Source of the DNA: JAXMHN01 sp964578605
Lineage (GTDB): Bacteria > Verrucomicrobiota > Verrucomicrobiia > Limisphaerales > SIBE01
Direction: 5' to 3'
DNA: 64,000 nucleotides
Assembly: GCA_964578605.1 (NCBI GenBank)
Contig: CAZODO010000008.1
Location: 1-64,000, forward strand
The notes beneath the pieces were generated by a model. That model was not told where the DNA came from. It was given only the letters and a program-made list of their open reading frames with translations, and searched no databases. Made by a program: the position numbers and the translations under genes. Below are positions 34,431 through 43,838 of the stretch, in pieces (positions within the stretch are counted from its first letter, which is position 1; each line of letters begins with the position of its first letter).

Positions 34431-35627
34431 TTACGCCTGGTTCAGGAAAGCACAGAGTTCGAGGATCTTGCCCTGGTCCAGGTCCGGGTAGTTGCCGATA
34501 TAATAGCCGTAAAAGTGGACGTGATCCACTTCCGGGTAGTTCTCGTATTCGCGGTCTCCGACCCATTTGCGGGCATAGGGCTGGCGCAACTGGTTCCCGC
34601 CTCCGGACGTCCCCCGGCGGAACTCCACTTTCGCCGCGCGCATGCCCGCTTCGATCCGGTCCCGAAGCGCTGTGTCCGCGTTCTTCAGGATGAGCGTGAA
34701 CGCGTAGTTGCAGCTGCCTTCGATCTCGAAATCGGTGCGGAAACGGGCTGGGTCAAGGTGATCCAGGAAGAGTTTCAAGTTGCGCCTTCGAATCTCATTG
34801 TTCCTGTCCAAACGGCGCAGCTGCGAGCGACCCATCACCGCGTTGATCTCGGTGCTCCGAACGTTGTAAGCGGGGAAAGCAAAAATGAAGTCCGGGTTCA
34901 AATCCGGGTGGGTCTCGCGGTAGCGCGTCCGCACCGCTTCGGAAGTCGCCTCGCGCACCATGCCATGCGACCGAAACATCCGCACGGTTTCGTACAGCTC
35001 AGGGTCGTCGGTGGAAATCATCCCGCCCTCGATCGTGCTCATGTGATGGGCGTAGTAGAACGAGAAGTTCGATCCGAAGCCGAACGTGCCAAGCTTGCGT
35101 CCCTGGAAGGTGGCGCCATGCGATTCGCACACGTCTTCGATCAGGGGGATTTTCCTGGCCCTCAATTCGCCCAGGAGCGTTTCGTCAAGCGCGTTGTATC
35201 CGAGCACGTGAGTCAAAAAGACCGCTTTGGTGCGCGGGGTGATCTTCCGGATGACTTCCCGCGTATCCATGCCAAGCGTGCGCGGGTTGATGTCGACAAA
35301 TACAGGTTTGAACCCGCACTGCAGCACGGACGCAATATCCGACACCCAGGTCAGCGTCGGCACGATCATTTCGCCCAACCCGAAGATCTCCCGGCACGCG
35401 CTGATCGTGACGAGATTGGCCGACGCCCCTGAGTTCACGAAAACGCTGTATTTCATGCCGAGCCATTCGCACCACTCCTGCTCGAACGTCCGGACCTGCT
35501 GCGATTGTGTGAGGATCGGGTTGCCCTTGAGGAAATCAATGACTGCTTCGAGGTCGGCCGGGGTGATGTTGTTGTGCATCAGCGGCCAATCGAGCACCGG
35601 TGGCCGAGGTTGGGCAGGGTGAGTCAT
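34431..35627 (-). CDS. DegT/DnrJ/EryC1-family PLP enzyme with His for Lys, 3-dehydratase-like
   Basis: The 398-residue product has the DegT fold (VNSGASANLVTISACR, PTLTWVSDIASVLQCGFKPVF, LIEDVCESHGATF, VRSTEINAVMG). At the Schiff-base lysine position (canonical FYPTKNLG) it reads FYYAHHMSTIEGG (H194/H195). Replacement of Lys by His is the mark of ColD and RfbH/E1, which remove the C3 hydroxyl of nucleotide-linked 4-keto-6-deoxy sugars instead of transaminating. I infer a sugar 3-dehydratase. It starts 3 bp after the E1 beta stop, so it is tightly coupled to a ThDP enzyme pair. Confidence 0.82.
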   Translation of the reverse strand: MTHPAQPRPPVLDWPLMHNNITPADLEAVIDFLKGNPILTQSQQVRTFEQEWCEWLGMKYSVFVNSGASANLVTISACREIFGLGEMIVPTLTWVSDIASVLQCGFKPVFVDINPRTLGMDTREVIRKITPRTKAVFLTHVLGYNALDETLLGELRARKIPLIEDVCESHGATFQGRKLGTFGFGSNFSFYYAHHMSTIEGGMISTDDPELYETVRMFRSHGMVREATSEAVRTRYRETHPDLNPDFIFAFPAYNVRSTEINAVMGRSQLRRLDRNNEIRRRNLKLFLDHLDPARFRTDFEIEGSCNYAFTLILKNADTALRDRIEAGMRAAKVEFRRGTSGGGNQLRQPYARKWVGDREYENYPEVDHVHFYGYYIGNYPDLDQGKILELCAFLNQA

Positions 35628-35630
35628 AAA

Positions 35631-36677
35631 CTAAAAGGGGCCCTTGAACTCAATGCACCTCAGGTCTGCCCGTTCCTCAGGCATCCATTCGTTCGCGTTG
35701 CCTTTGACAAGCTTGAATGCCGCCGAGGCGATATCCCGGGCAGTCGGGTAGAAAAGCGACTCAAGCGCCGGCGTGGTCGGGCAGGTCACAGGCGCGAACC
35801 CAAGGCGGCGGACGCGAACATCGCGCGTGCCTTGCAGAGCTTCCACGACCTGGGACGCGATCTCGGCGCTCGCGCCGCAGGTCGTCCAGCCGTTGTCCAC
35901 CACGACGAGACGGCCGGTTTTGCGGACGGAGCGGACAATGGTCTCGGTATCCAAGGGGCTCAGCCAGATCGGGTCGATAACCTCCGCCCGAATCCCGATC
36001 TCCTCCAAATACCGCTGGGCACGCAGGCATTCCAATTGCATGTAGGAGATCCCTACCAGCGTCACGTCGCTGCCTTCGGCAGTGATCCGGGCTTTTCCCG
36101 GCGGCACCACGTAAGGCGTTTCCGGAACAGGCCCTTTCTGGAAGTGCAGGATGCGGTGTTCGACATACAGGACCGGGTTGTCGTCGCGGATGGCGTGGAT
36201 CAGGCAACCCTTGGCGTCATAGGGCGTCGTTGGCGCCACCACTTTCAGCCCGGGCACATGCATGAAGAACGAGTACAACCCTTGCGAATGCTGGGCGCCT
36301 TGGCCCCAGCTCTTGCCGATCATCGAACGCACCACCAGAGGCAGGTGGACGCAACCGCCGTACATGTAAGAGCTTTTCGCCGCCACGTTGACCAACTGGT
36401 TCATGGCGAGCATGAGGAAATCCATCCGGATATGGATATGCACCGGCCGAAGTCCGGCAAGCGCCATGCCAATGGCCGCCCCAGTCATGGCGTCTTCGGA
36501 CAGCGGTGTTCCAAACACGCGCTCCGGCCCATACTTCTGAACCAGCCCTTTCGTCGTGCCTTGAATGGCCTTCGGGTCGTCGACATCCAGGCCGAAAACG
36601 ATGACCGAATCATCGCGCGCCATTTCCTGGTCGGTGGCTTCGCGAATGGCGTCGGTGTACTGCAGCGTCCGTTCCAT
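35631..36677 (-). CDS. 2-oxo acid dehydrogenase E1 beta-like ThDP subunit
   Basis: Starting at ATG 36677 after AAGGAG, the 348-residue product has the pyrimidine-binding domain (VFGTPLSEDAMTGAAIGMA with the ThDP-activating Glu, HIHIRMDFLMLAMNQLVN) and the transketolase C-terminal domain (GSDVTLVGISYMQLECLRA, LVVVDNGWTTCGASAEIA). It pairs with the E1 alpha product. No E2 or E3 gene is near, so this is not a complete dehydrogenase complex. Together with the 3-dehydratase it could add a two-carbon unit from pyruvate to a keto-sugar. Confidence 0.87.
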   Translation of the reverse strand: MERTLQYTDAIREATDQEMARDDSVIVFGLDVDDPKAIQGTTKGLVQKYGPERVFGTPLSEDAMTGAAIGMALAGLRPVHIHIRMDFLMLAMNQLVNVAAKSSYMYGGCVHLPLVVRSMIGKSWGQGAQHSQGLYSFFMHVPGLKVVAPTTPYDAKGCLIHAIRDDNPVLYVEHRILHFQKGPVPETPYVVPPGKARITAEGSDVTLVGISYMQLECLRAQRYLEEIGIRAEVIDPIWLSPLDTETIVRSVRKTGRLVVVDNGWTTCGASAEIASQVVEALQGTRDVRVRRLGFAPVTCPTTPALESLFYPTARDIASAAFKLVKGNANEWMPEERADLRCIEFKGPF

Positions 36678-36678
36678 G

Positions 36679-37635
36679 TCACTCCTTGAAGACATCCGCG
36701 AAGAGTTGCGGCGCTTCCGGAAAAGCGCTGCGCTCGCCGAATTCAAACGCATCGCGAATCTCGGATTCAACCTCCGCCTCGAGTTGGCCGCGCCGGGCCG
36801 GATCGACCATGCCTGCCAGCTTCACTACTTGATCTGTGCGAATCCAGGGCTCGGCCTCCTCCCGTTTGCGATAGCCCAAACCATAATCTTCGTTCGGCCC
36901 GACGTGCTCTTTCCAGCGATAGGTCATGCATTCGAAAAAGAACGGGCCTGGCTCGCCTTTCCGAAGGGCGTCGGCGGCAGCTCCAATCCTCTCATAGATG
37001 CGCAGCACGTCGTTGTCTTCGATCCGCTCCGCAGGCATTCCGTAAACCGCCGCACGCTGCGTGACATTTGGGTTCTTTTGACGCAGCCGCTGGTGGGTAT
37101 GGATGGCATACCCGTTGTTCTCGCAAATGAAGAGGATGGGCAACGCCTTGAGCGCCGCGAAATTGAGGCTTTCGTGGAACACACCTTCGTCCACCGCACC
37201 GTCCCCGAAGACCGACACGACAATTCTCGGCGCACGCCGATACTTCATGGCGTAAGCGTATCCGATTGCGTTGGCGATGGTCGTCCCGACCACGGCAGAC
37301 GTGCCGAGCACGTTCGCATCGGTGTCAATCAAGTGCATCGATCCGCCCTTGCCTTTGGCACAACCGGTGGCCTTCCCATACAACTCGGCGATCATCGACC
37401 GCAGATCGCCCCCTTTCGCCAGGTAAAGCGCGTGGCTCCGGTAAGTGCCGAAAACGGCGTCCTCCGGTTTCAGCGGCTCGCATACGCCGACTGAAACCGC
37501 CTCCTGGCCAATGGAAAGGTGGACCGGGCTCTTGATCTTGTCCGTGGGATAAACCTTGGCGATCTCTTCCTCCACCCGGCGGATCCGGTAAAGAGAACGA
37601 TAGAGCCTTTCGTAAATGGATTGTGTGTCTCGCAA
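36679..37635 (-). CDS. 2-oxo acid dehydrogenase E1 alpha-like ThDP subunit
   Basis: The 318-residue product begins at a TTG codon (TTGCGAGACACA; no ATG upstream in frame before the homology). The ThDP motif is clear in FGDGAVDEGVFHESLNFAA, then LPILFICENNGYAIHT; the GTYRSHALYLAKGGDL and GSMHLIDTD segments are E1 alpha signatures. The stop TGA and the E1 beta ATG are one base apart. This first gene of the operon probably sets expression of E1 beta, the DegT enzyme and the radical SAM gene. Confidence 0.87.
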   Translation of the reverse strand: MRDTQSIYERLYRSLYRIRRVEEEIAKVYPTDKIKSPVHLSIGQEAVSVGVCEPLKPEDAVFGTYRSHALYLAKGGDLRSMIAELYGKATGCAKGKGGSMHLIDTDANVLGTSAVVGTTIANAIGYAYAMKYRRAPRIVVSVFGDGAVDEGVFHESLNFAALKALPILFICENNGYAIHTHQRLRQKNPNVTQRAAVYGMPAERIEDNDVLRIYERIGAAADALRKGEPGPFFFECMTYRWKEHVGPNEDYGLGYRKREEAEPWIRTDQVVKLAGMVDPARRGQLEAEVESEIRDAFEFGERSAFPEAPQLFADVFKE

Positions 37636-38065
37636 GTTAACAACGCCTTCAAACGAGGGAAGCCGCTGACGGACGCCGAATTCAGCCTCGGAAGGGCCCC
37701 ATACCGTAGGGGGGAGTTGCTCTCTTCGTCAAGCCGGGACCCCCGACGGGTTCCACTTCCCGTTGCCCTGCTGAATGGGCAAAATCCAGGAGTCACGCCC
37801 TGTCCGGGGCTTTGGGTTCCGGGGCGGTGTGGTTCCCAGGGCGCCGCTTTGCTCAGCCCTCGGCTGACGACGGCCTGCGCCTTTGGAGCGATCTCAGCAC
37901 ATCCGTCCGGTCCGGCCGTCGTGCCATGGCTTCAAGTGCCCACGCGATTCCCTCGACGCCCTCCTTGGCCGCGCCTTCTTTCGGGTAGCAGGTTAACTCG
38001 TCGCGTTTGGCCTTGGCCGGCGAAAAGACCTTGGGACCGATCGCTTCGACAGCGCTCTGAGGCGC
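37636..38065. other. intergenic region
   Basis: No protein-like frame or RNA gene is visible. The promoter of the E1 alpha-beta/DegT operon should be here, read leftwards, but no consensus is obvious. Confidence 0.4.
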
Positions 38066-40159
38066 TCAGTTCACGGTCACTCGATAGAAGCGGCGCGGGT
38101 CTGCCGGGCGCGGAACGGTCGCGCGGAAGGCATTCGGATCCTTGGCAGGCGCAACGGTGCTTCCGGGTTCGTTGGCCCATGGCCCCGTTAGATCCGGCGC
38201 CCCTTCGATACGGTAGCTCGCCCCTGCCTTTGGGTTCACGACGGCAAACCCAAACTGGAGATCACCGTTCGAGAGCGCTTCAACCGAGGTGAACTTCAAG
38301 CTGGTCAATGTGCTGATCTCCGCGGCAACCAGTCTCAGAGGCCCCCAAGGAAACAGCCGATCGCCAACCTTCGGCCGCACTCTCAATCCGAACGCTCCCG
38401 CTTCGGCCGGCGCGAAGCTGAACGACGTTCCTCCGGACGTGTTCGAGATCACCGGGTCGACCAGCTCTTCGCACCCGTCCATCTGGATGTTGTCGATGTA
38501 AAATCCCACTCCGGGATCGGTCTGCTCGAAAAAGCCGCCTCCGGCGAACTCGTAAACAAAGCGCACTGACACTTCGCGGGACGCAAAAGGCGCGAGGGAG
38601 ATCGTCCGCGGTGCGAAAGCCACATCCCCGGCCTTGCCTGTTCCTGCCTGGCTCCAGACATCCTGCCAGCTGAGCCCGCCGTCCAGCGAGATCTGGGCGC
38701 GCGCCACCTGGTCTTCGGTCGCCCATCCGAGCCGGCTGGCAAATAGCAAGCGCCCTGCGGCGCCGACGCGAAACAACCGGTTCAGGACCAGAAACTGATC
38801 TTCGGGGGGCGCGTTGGTGTTGACCCAGGGGTGGGCCAGGTGAAAGGCGCTCTTGCCGGAAGCCTTCACGACGTTGTCGATGACCGAATACGAGCCGGAC
38901 GTCGTCGCGGTGACCTGCGCCAAACCCTGCTCCGCCCCTTCCAGGGCAGGCTGGAGGAGCCGCTTCACCCGCATCCATTCGTAACCGGTTGCGCCGCCCA
39001 CCGAACTGAACGAAAAGGCGTTCTCCTGGTTCACAAAAGCAGTATCCGGACCTGAGATGGTCGGCGGGGTGTAGATCATTGCCTGATCCAGTTTGACGTT
39101 TCCGCCTGCCACCGTGACCGTCGTGTGCACCTCCGGTCTATTTGAGACCTGGAACGTCACAGGGTGGGCCCCATCGCCAGAAACCGGGAGCGAATAGCCG
39201 CCTGACCGCGCGGTGACGGCGTAGTAATCCGAGCCTTGCGCCAACACCGTGATGCCGCCCACGCCTTCGCCCCGGTCGTAAAATCCGTTGGCATTAAGAT
39301 CGTAGTAAGCCACTCCAGTAATGAAAGGCGTCAAGTCGAAGCGGCTGCCGAAATCCTGGGTCACCAGCCAGGGACCGACACCGCCATTGGTCCCTTGGAT
39401 CACCCCAATCCCCGCTTCCTGCAATCCCGGGTCATGGATATTCAATCGGTGCCCCGGGGGCGTTTGCATCCCGCCCGAAGCCGGGTCGCCATCCCCGCCC
39501 CAGTCCACCTCGAACCCGGCGTGGCCATGCTCGACGGATCGGGCATTCGCAAAAACGTTTTCGGCGATCGTTTGCCATGGGTAGCCCGCTTCGGTCGCCC
39601 GGGTGCCAAAGGTGCTGCCATCCGAACCCACGTGTCCTTGGAAGGCGTGCGCCAGCATATCCGCGCTGTGCCTCCTGGCCGCCGCCAACAGGTGCGCGTT
39701 CATCGAGAGCGGGGGCGCCGGACTCAAGGACGAGATCTGCTGCGCCATCAAGTTGAGATCCACGTTCAAGCCGTTGTAGTTCGCGAGCACGGTGGGATCG
39801 GTGGTCGTTTGAAGCCGCACGGCTTCCGCCGGCGGATCGCGCCGAGCTCGATTGATATACTCCAGGTAAAGCTGCTCTTCGTCGGTCGGTTCCCCGATGG
39901 AATAGAGCGTCCGTTCCGAAGGCGCGCCTAGCGGCCGCACGCCCGCTCGCGAATTCACGGAGAACGGAGGGACGCTCTCGCGGCGCAATGCCGGAGCGGC
40001 TGGCGGCGGGGCGAAAACGCTATCCGCAGGTGCATCTGACGCCTTGAGCAACGGCCCGAGAAGGGCCGCACTGGAAAGGCACAATCCGAGCGCGAGGTGT
40101 AAAAATGAGCGGCGCATGCCTGCGGGATACGCCATTTTGCGCGACCGATGGAGACTCAT
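38066..40159 (-). CDS. secreted CAP/SCP-domain protein
   Basis: The 697-residue product has a signal peptide (RRSFLHLALGLCLSSAALLG; the start may be ATG 40117, 14 codons in). Residues about 90-285 are a CAP domain (EQLYLEYINRARRDP, AARRHSADMLAHAFQGHVG, AENVFANARSVEHGH, PPGHRLNIHDPGLQEAGIGV, WLVTQDFG). Beta-sandwich regions follow: an SdrD-B-like ITGVAYYDLNANGFYDRGEG and an extracellular adhesion-like module. The C-terminus (SYRIEGAPDLTGPW to RFYRVTVN) is a variant of the tail seen on other secreted proteins here. CAP proteins bind sterols, glycans or act as proteases; the role here is unknown. Confidence 0.82.
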   Translation of the reverse strand: MSLHRSRKMAYPAGMRRSFLHLALGLCLSSAALLGPLLKASDAPADSVFAPPPAAPALRRESVPPFSVNSRAGVRPLGAPSERTLYSIGEPTDEEQLYLEYINRARRDPPAEAVRLQTTTDPTVLANYNGLNVDLNLMAQQISSLSPAPPLSMNAHLLAAARRHSADMLAHAFQGHVGSDGSTFGTRATEAGYPWQTIAENVFANARSVEHGHAGFEVDWGGDGDPASGGMQTPPGHRLNIHDPGLQEAGIGVIQGTNGGVGPWLVTQDFGSRFDLTPFITGVAYYDLNANGFYDRGEGVGGITVLAQGSDYYAVTARSGGYSLPVSGDGAHPVTFQVSNRPEVHTTVTVAGGNVKLDQAMIYTPPTISGPDTAFVNQENAFSFSSVGGATGYEWMRVKRLLQPALEGAEQGLAQVTATTSGSYSVIDNVVKASGKSAFHLAHPWVNTNAPPEDQFLVLNRLFRVGAAGRLLFASRLGWATEDQVARAQISLDGGLSWQDVWSQAGTGKAGDVAFAPRTISLAPFASREVSVRFVYEFAGGGFFEQTDPGVGFYIDNIQMDGCEELVDPVISNTSGGTSFSFAPAEAGAFGLRVRPKVGDRLFPWGPLRLVAAEISTLTSLKFTSVEALSNGDLQFGFAVVNPKAGASYRIEGAPDLTGPWANEPGSTVAPAKDPNAFRATVPRPADPRRFYRVTVN

Positions 40160-40565
40160 ATTTGGATATTCGATTCATGTTCATCTCAGAAAAGACGACC
40201 GGATTCAATCGATAAGGGTTCAGGCGGGGCCGCCGGGCAGACCCGCGCGGGTTGGTGAGAGATCTGGGCAGCCGGGTGGGCTTTTGAGGCGCCCGCGCGG
40301 GTCTCCCGAGGGTTTAGACACGAATTTTACTCGCTTTTAACAGGCATATAACACGTCTCTGGATCGAGTGAAATACGTGTTAAATACCTGTTATATACGT
40401 GTTATATCCGGACGGAGCCAGGGGCGAGATGCAGCAATTCTGCCCATGAACCTCAAAATGGTTGGCTTGATTACCAACTATTTGCGCAACGCGAGGTTCA
40501 AGGGCGCAGTGCGCGCAATCCTGTTCCGGGGTGATCTCATTTGAGGTGGGGCGGGCCCTTGGCCC
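40160..40565. other. intergenic region upstream of the CAP gene
   Basis: It contains the 11-bp array at 40337-40405 and no credible gene. The remainder, up to the end of the SGNH hydrolase gene at 40566, shows nothing recognisable. Confidence 0.5.
40337..40405. repeat. head-to-head array of 11-bp repeats (array 2)
   Basis: Reverse units TTAACAGGCAT and ATAACACGTCT (40337-40358) are followed by three bases, a degenerate forward unit (GATCGAGTGAA) and three forward units with an exact 11-bp period: ATACGTGTTAA, ATACCTGTTAT and ATACGTGTTAT (40373-40405). It lies about 180 bp upstream of the CAP-domain gene start. Layout matches arrays 1 and 3. Confidence 0.7.
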
Positions 40566-41681
40566 TTACGGCTCGGGGGAATCCTGGCGTTTCTCGAGCG
40601 CGCCTCTGAGGTAGGGTTCCAGCCCGCGCGCGTTGAAATAGAATCCGAGCGAGTTGCAGTGGACGCCGTCCACCAGGCCCTCTGCTTGATCGGGGCCGAG
40701 CATTTCAAGTCCGTCCACAAACACGATCTGATCGTCCCCATTTTCGCGGCGTCTGTCGACGAACTGGCGGGCGGTCGTGCGTTTGGTCGCCTGACTGTCG
40801 GCCACGGCTTGGGAGGTTCGTTCCGCCGGGAAAAAGAAGGGGCTGGTCAGCAGGATGGGCACTTTGGGGAACTTGCCGCGGAGGATATCGACAAAGACGG
40901 GGAGAGTGGCGGCGTATTGGACCGGGGCGGGATTGCCCCAGAAATCCAGGACGATGCAGGAGGGGGTCAGTTCGCAGATGGCTTCGGCAAGGGCGGGTTC
41001 GCCCATGCCGTTGCCGCTGAAACCCAGGTTCACGAAGTCCGCGTCCAGCCGACGCTCGAGAAGCGCCTGGCAGGAACCGCCGGGGTTGGAGGCGCAACCG
41101 CCCTGGGTAATGCTGGAGCCAGAGTAAACCACGGGATTGCGAACGGCATAGGGGCGGGCAGGTTCGAGACGGGCGTCGGGATCGAGTGTCAATTCGCGGA
41201 TGACCACGGGCTTGTAGAGGGGGAGGTAAAGGGTGACCTGGCGCAGGCCAGCGCTACGGCCCAAGGACCACTCCTTGACGATCTTGCCGTTCGCGTCGGG
41301 CCAGGCGCTGCCGAGATAGGCGCCGTCCACGTAAAGATCAAAGCCGTTCTCCCCCACGCTCGGCATGTGATGCATGTTCGAAAAGCCGGGGTTCTCCGCT
41401 TCGACGCCCAGCGAGGTGGAGTCGGTCTGGAAGCGGATGCGCCCGCCGCTCGGACTTTGCGCCAAGCTCCAGACGGGAGGCCGAAAGCTCTCTTTCAACC
41501 TCGATGGAAGACGACGGAGGGCAGGCTGATCCTCCTGGAACCATGGCAATCCATGCACGGCGAGGCGCGGGTCAGGAAAGGAGACATGCTGCCGGGGCGC
41601 TTGCGATTCGGCGCTGAAACAGAAGACGGAAGACGCCAGGAATAGGGAGGCGGCTGCGCGGGAAGAAAGCGAGAGGTTCAT
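40566..41681 (-). CDS. secreted SGNH/GDSL-family hydrolase
   Basis: From ATG 41681 (after GAGAGG-like sequence) the 371-residue product has a signal peptide (NLSLSSRAAASLFLASSVFCF), a jelly-roll-like N-terminal SGNH domain (about 30-165, YVDGAYLGSAWPDANGKIV) and a catalytic SGNH domain with the nucleophile in VYSGSSITQGG, FVNLGFSGNGMGEPALA, LDFWGNP and the Asp-His pair in DGVHCNSLGF. Such enzymes deacetylate polysaccharides or cleave esters. It precedes the heparinase and oxidoreductase genes on the same strand but with a 207-bp gap. Confidence 0.82.
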   Translation of the reverse strand: MNLSLSSRAAASLFLASSVFCFSAESQAPRQHVSFPDPRLAVHGLPWFQEDQPALRRLPSRLKESFRPPVWSLAQSPSGGRIRFQTDSTSLGVEAENPGFSNMHHMPSVGENGFDLYVDGAYLGSAWPDANGKIVKEWSLGRSAGLRQVTLYLPLYKPVVIRELTLDPDARLEPARPYAVRNPVVYSGSSITQGGCASNPGGSCQALLERRLDADFVNLGFSGNGMGEPALAEAICELTPSCIVLDFWGNPAPVQYAATLPVFVDILRGKFPKVPILLTSPFFFPAERTSQAVADSQATKRTTARQFVDRRRENGDDQIVFVDGLEMLGPDQAEGLVDGVHCNSLGFYFNARGLEPYLRGALEKRQDSPEP

Positions 41682-41888
41682 GGGGTCCAACGTGCGGCAA
41701 GCGGCGATTCGGACGCAAGTGTTATCGGACGCACGGGAGCAATTCTTCATTTTTGGCAGGACGACGCGCTCTGTCGCGCGCCGTTTGTGCTTGGAATTGC
41801 CCATACCCAATGGCCGGCCCGGCGGGCGCTGCCGCGTTGCGCAGGAGAGCCTGGCCGAATTCAAACGGCCATGGGTTCATCTGGTGGC

Positions 41889-43838
41889 TTAGCCGGTGGA
41901 CGCCTCACACGTTCGAAAGGTTGTGCGCAGCGGGGCCGAAGCGCCTTCTTCCGCTTCGAGCAGGAGCCAGGGGCCCGCCTCCACGCGCCGAAAGGCCGAG
42001 GAACAAAAACCTCGCAGATCGGTGCCTTTGGCCCCGGACTTTCTCGAGGCGGGGGCGGGGCCTTCGGTAACGGACGTCCAGCCTTCACTCAGTTCGATGG
42101 TGATCGCCGCGGAACCGATCTTAAGGAGAAAGCTTTTCTCTTTGACGCGGGTCAGAACCGCGCCGGGCGGCAGTTGCCAGAAGACTTGGACACCTTCAAG
42201 AGAACCGGGCGTCCCGGGCTCGAAGGCGTCGTCCACTTGCCAGCCATTCTGTTCCAGAAGGCGCGTAATGGTTCGCCGCGCTTTGCCCGAAGGCAGCGTC
42301 AGTTCTGCCGTCATGCTCGACGCATTCGGCATGGTCCAGCGCGGTGCCGGATGGTGTGCCGACCAGAGGAAAGCGCCCCGGCGCTCCGGGAAATTGAGCC
42401 CGCTCGGATGCGGCCCGTTATGTGCGTCCCAGGACGAAAGGTAATCGCGCAAGGGCCGGTCGTAATGGTAGGTGCCTGTCCCCGGATCGATCACGATCGG
42501 TTCGCCGCGGTGCCAGAGGGAAAGGTGCAAGGCATCGCAATGTCCGTGGCTGGCGGTCGCGAGGTAACCGAGGGGCGAGAGGTCCCAGCGGAGGTTCCAG
42601 GCGTCCGTGGCGCAGGCGGCAAACCCGCTCTCCGGAAAGACGCGCCACAAGTCGGGCGATGGGCTGGAGCGAATCGTGATGGAGCGCTTTGGCGGTTCGC
42701 CAATCCAGAAATGAACTGCCGGGCTGGCAGCGGGTTCGGCCAGCCATCGATGCCACTCAGCGGAGCACGCTTGCCATTCACTGAACACGGGGGTGACGAA
42801 AGCGCTGTCGGAATCGCCGTAATCCCATGGATGACACTCAACCTGGATGGCGGTGAAGTAGTCCGCCGCGGCCTGCAGACGCTCTTCCACTTCCGCGCGG
42901 ATAGGCCGCTTGGCCGCGAGGAGCGCGAGGCGCGCCTGCCAGCAGAACTCAAAACTGAACAAGTGATAATTGAGCGCCTGCTCCCGATTGCCGCCGTCGG
43001 GTGCGAATTGTTTGAGGACTTCGGCCTCCCACAGACTGTGAACCCGCGGAAGAGGCGCGGCCCATTCGGCAAGATCGGGCCAGCGGACCAGCGTGAGGAT
43101 CAGGCCGGACAATTCACCGATCAAATGGTTGTTGGCGGAAGACCCAAACGACCGGTCCCGCCAGGTGAACCAGAGGTGCGGAAGCAGGACCTGGGGACGG
43201 AGCCTGGCCAGGGCCGCGCGCGCCTCCGGGTTGGCGTTGAAAGTCGCGCTTAGCAATGCATCCATCCAAGTGAACTGGATCAGGCGCAGTCCGGTCTCGA
43301 GAGCGCTCGTCCAGTTCCAGCCGTAATAGGGTGGATTGGCTTCGACCCAGTGTTCGAGCAAGCGCAGCGCACGCTGTGCGGGGGCGGGGTCGTCGAGCAC
43401 GTAAGCGGCTTGGGCAAGACGTACGAGCGAGTACCAGCGATTCGGTTCCCAGATCAGCTTGATATCGGCTTCGCCTTCGAGCCGGTGATGCAGTTTAAGG
43501 GCGGGTCTCTCCGTGGCCATGTCGATCCCCGCCAGGTAATCCTTGTGCCAGCGGGGCGGGTTATCCACCTGCAACGGGAGGTAGCCAAAAGCGATCCAAC
43601 GGCCCGGGCCGATCTCCGCGGCGTCGCGGGCGAGGGCGGCGCGAAGGTCGGCGGGCGCGCCGTTCCGCGGACGAAGGACAGGAAACGTGCCGCCCTGGGG
43701 CAGTTCCAAAACACGGGCGAACCGCTGCTTCGAACGATACCGATCTGAAATCTGGCAGATCTTTCTCCGGCCATGGGCGGCGAGCTCCGATGGGCTCATC
43801 GCCCTGAGCCGGTGCCAGTACCACGCCGGGGAACTCAT
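41889..43838 (-). CDS. heparinase II/III-family polysaccharide lyase-like protein
   Basis: The 649-residue protein has an N-terminal alpha-toroid (WNWTSALETGLRLIQFTWM, SSANNHLIGELSGLILTL, DGGNREQALNYHLFSFEF) and a C-terminal beta-sandwich (ASHGHCDALHLSLWHRGEPI, IDPGTGTYHYD, HNGPHPSGLNF), both typical of the heparinase II/III family. The Asn-His-Tyr catalytic elements are present. No signal peptide is clear. Its start overlaps the stop of the fused oxidoreductase gene by 4 bp; this pairing recurs in exopolysaccharide clusters. It is likely involved in exopolysaccharide maturation or turnover. Confidence 0.88.
   Translation of the reverse strand: MSSPAWYWHRLRAMSPSELAAHGRRKICQISDRYRSKQRFARVLELPQGGTFPVLRPRNGAPADLRAALARDAAEIGPGRWIAFGYLPLQVDNPPRWHKDYLAGIDMATERPALKLHHRLEGEADIKLIWEPNRWYSLVRLAQAAYVLDDPAPAQRALRLLEHWVEANPPYYGWNWTSALETGLRLIQFTWMDALLSATFNANPEARAALARLRPQVLLPHLWFTWRDRSFGSSANNHLIGELSGLILTLVRWPDLAEWAAPLPRVHSLWEAEVLKQFAPDGGNREQALNYHLFSFEFCWQARLALLAAKRPIRAEVEERLQAAADYFTAIQVECHPWDYGDSDSAFVTPVFSEWQACSAEWHRWLAEPAASPAVHFWIGEPPKRSITIRSSPSPDLWRVFPESGFAACATDAWNLRWDLSPLGYLATASHGHCDALHLSLWHRGEPIVIDPGTGTYHYDRPLRDYLSSWDAHNGPHPSGLNFPERRGAFLWSAHHPAPRWTMPNASSMTAELTLPSGKARRTITRLLEQNGWQVDDAFEPGTPGSLEGVQVFWQLPPGAVLTRVKEKSFLLKIGSAAITIELSEGWTSVTEGPAPASRKSGAKGTDLRGFCSSAFRRVEAGPWLLLEAEEGASAPLRTTFRTCEASTG

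Noticed and set aside
34358..35622. Possible plus-strand genes opposite the DegT enzyme
   Set aside because: They are shadows; the minus strand gives an intact DegT-family protein.
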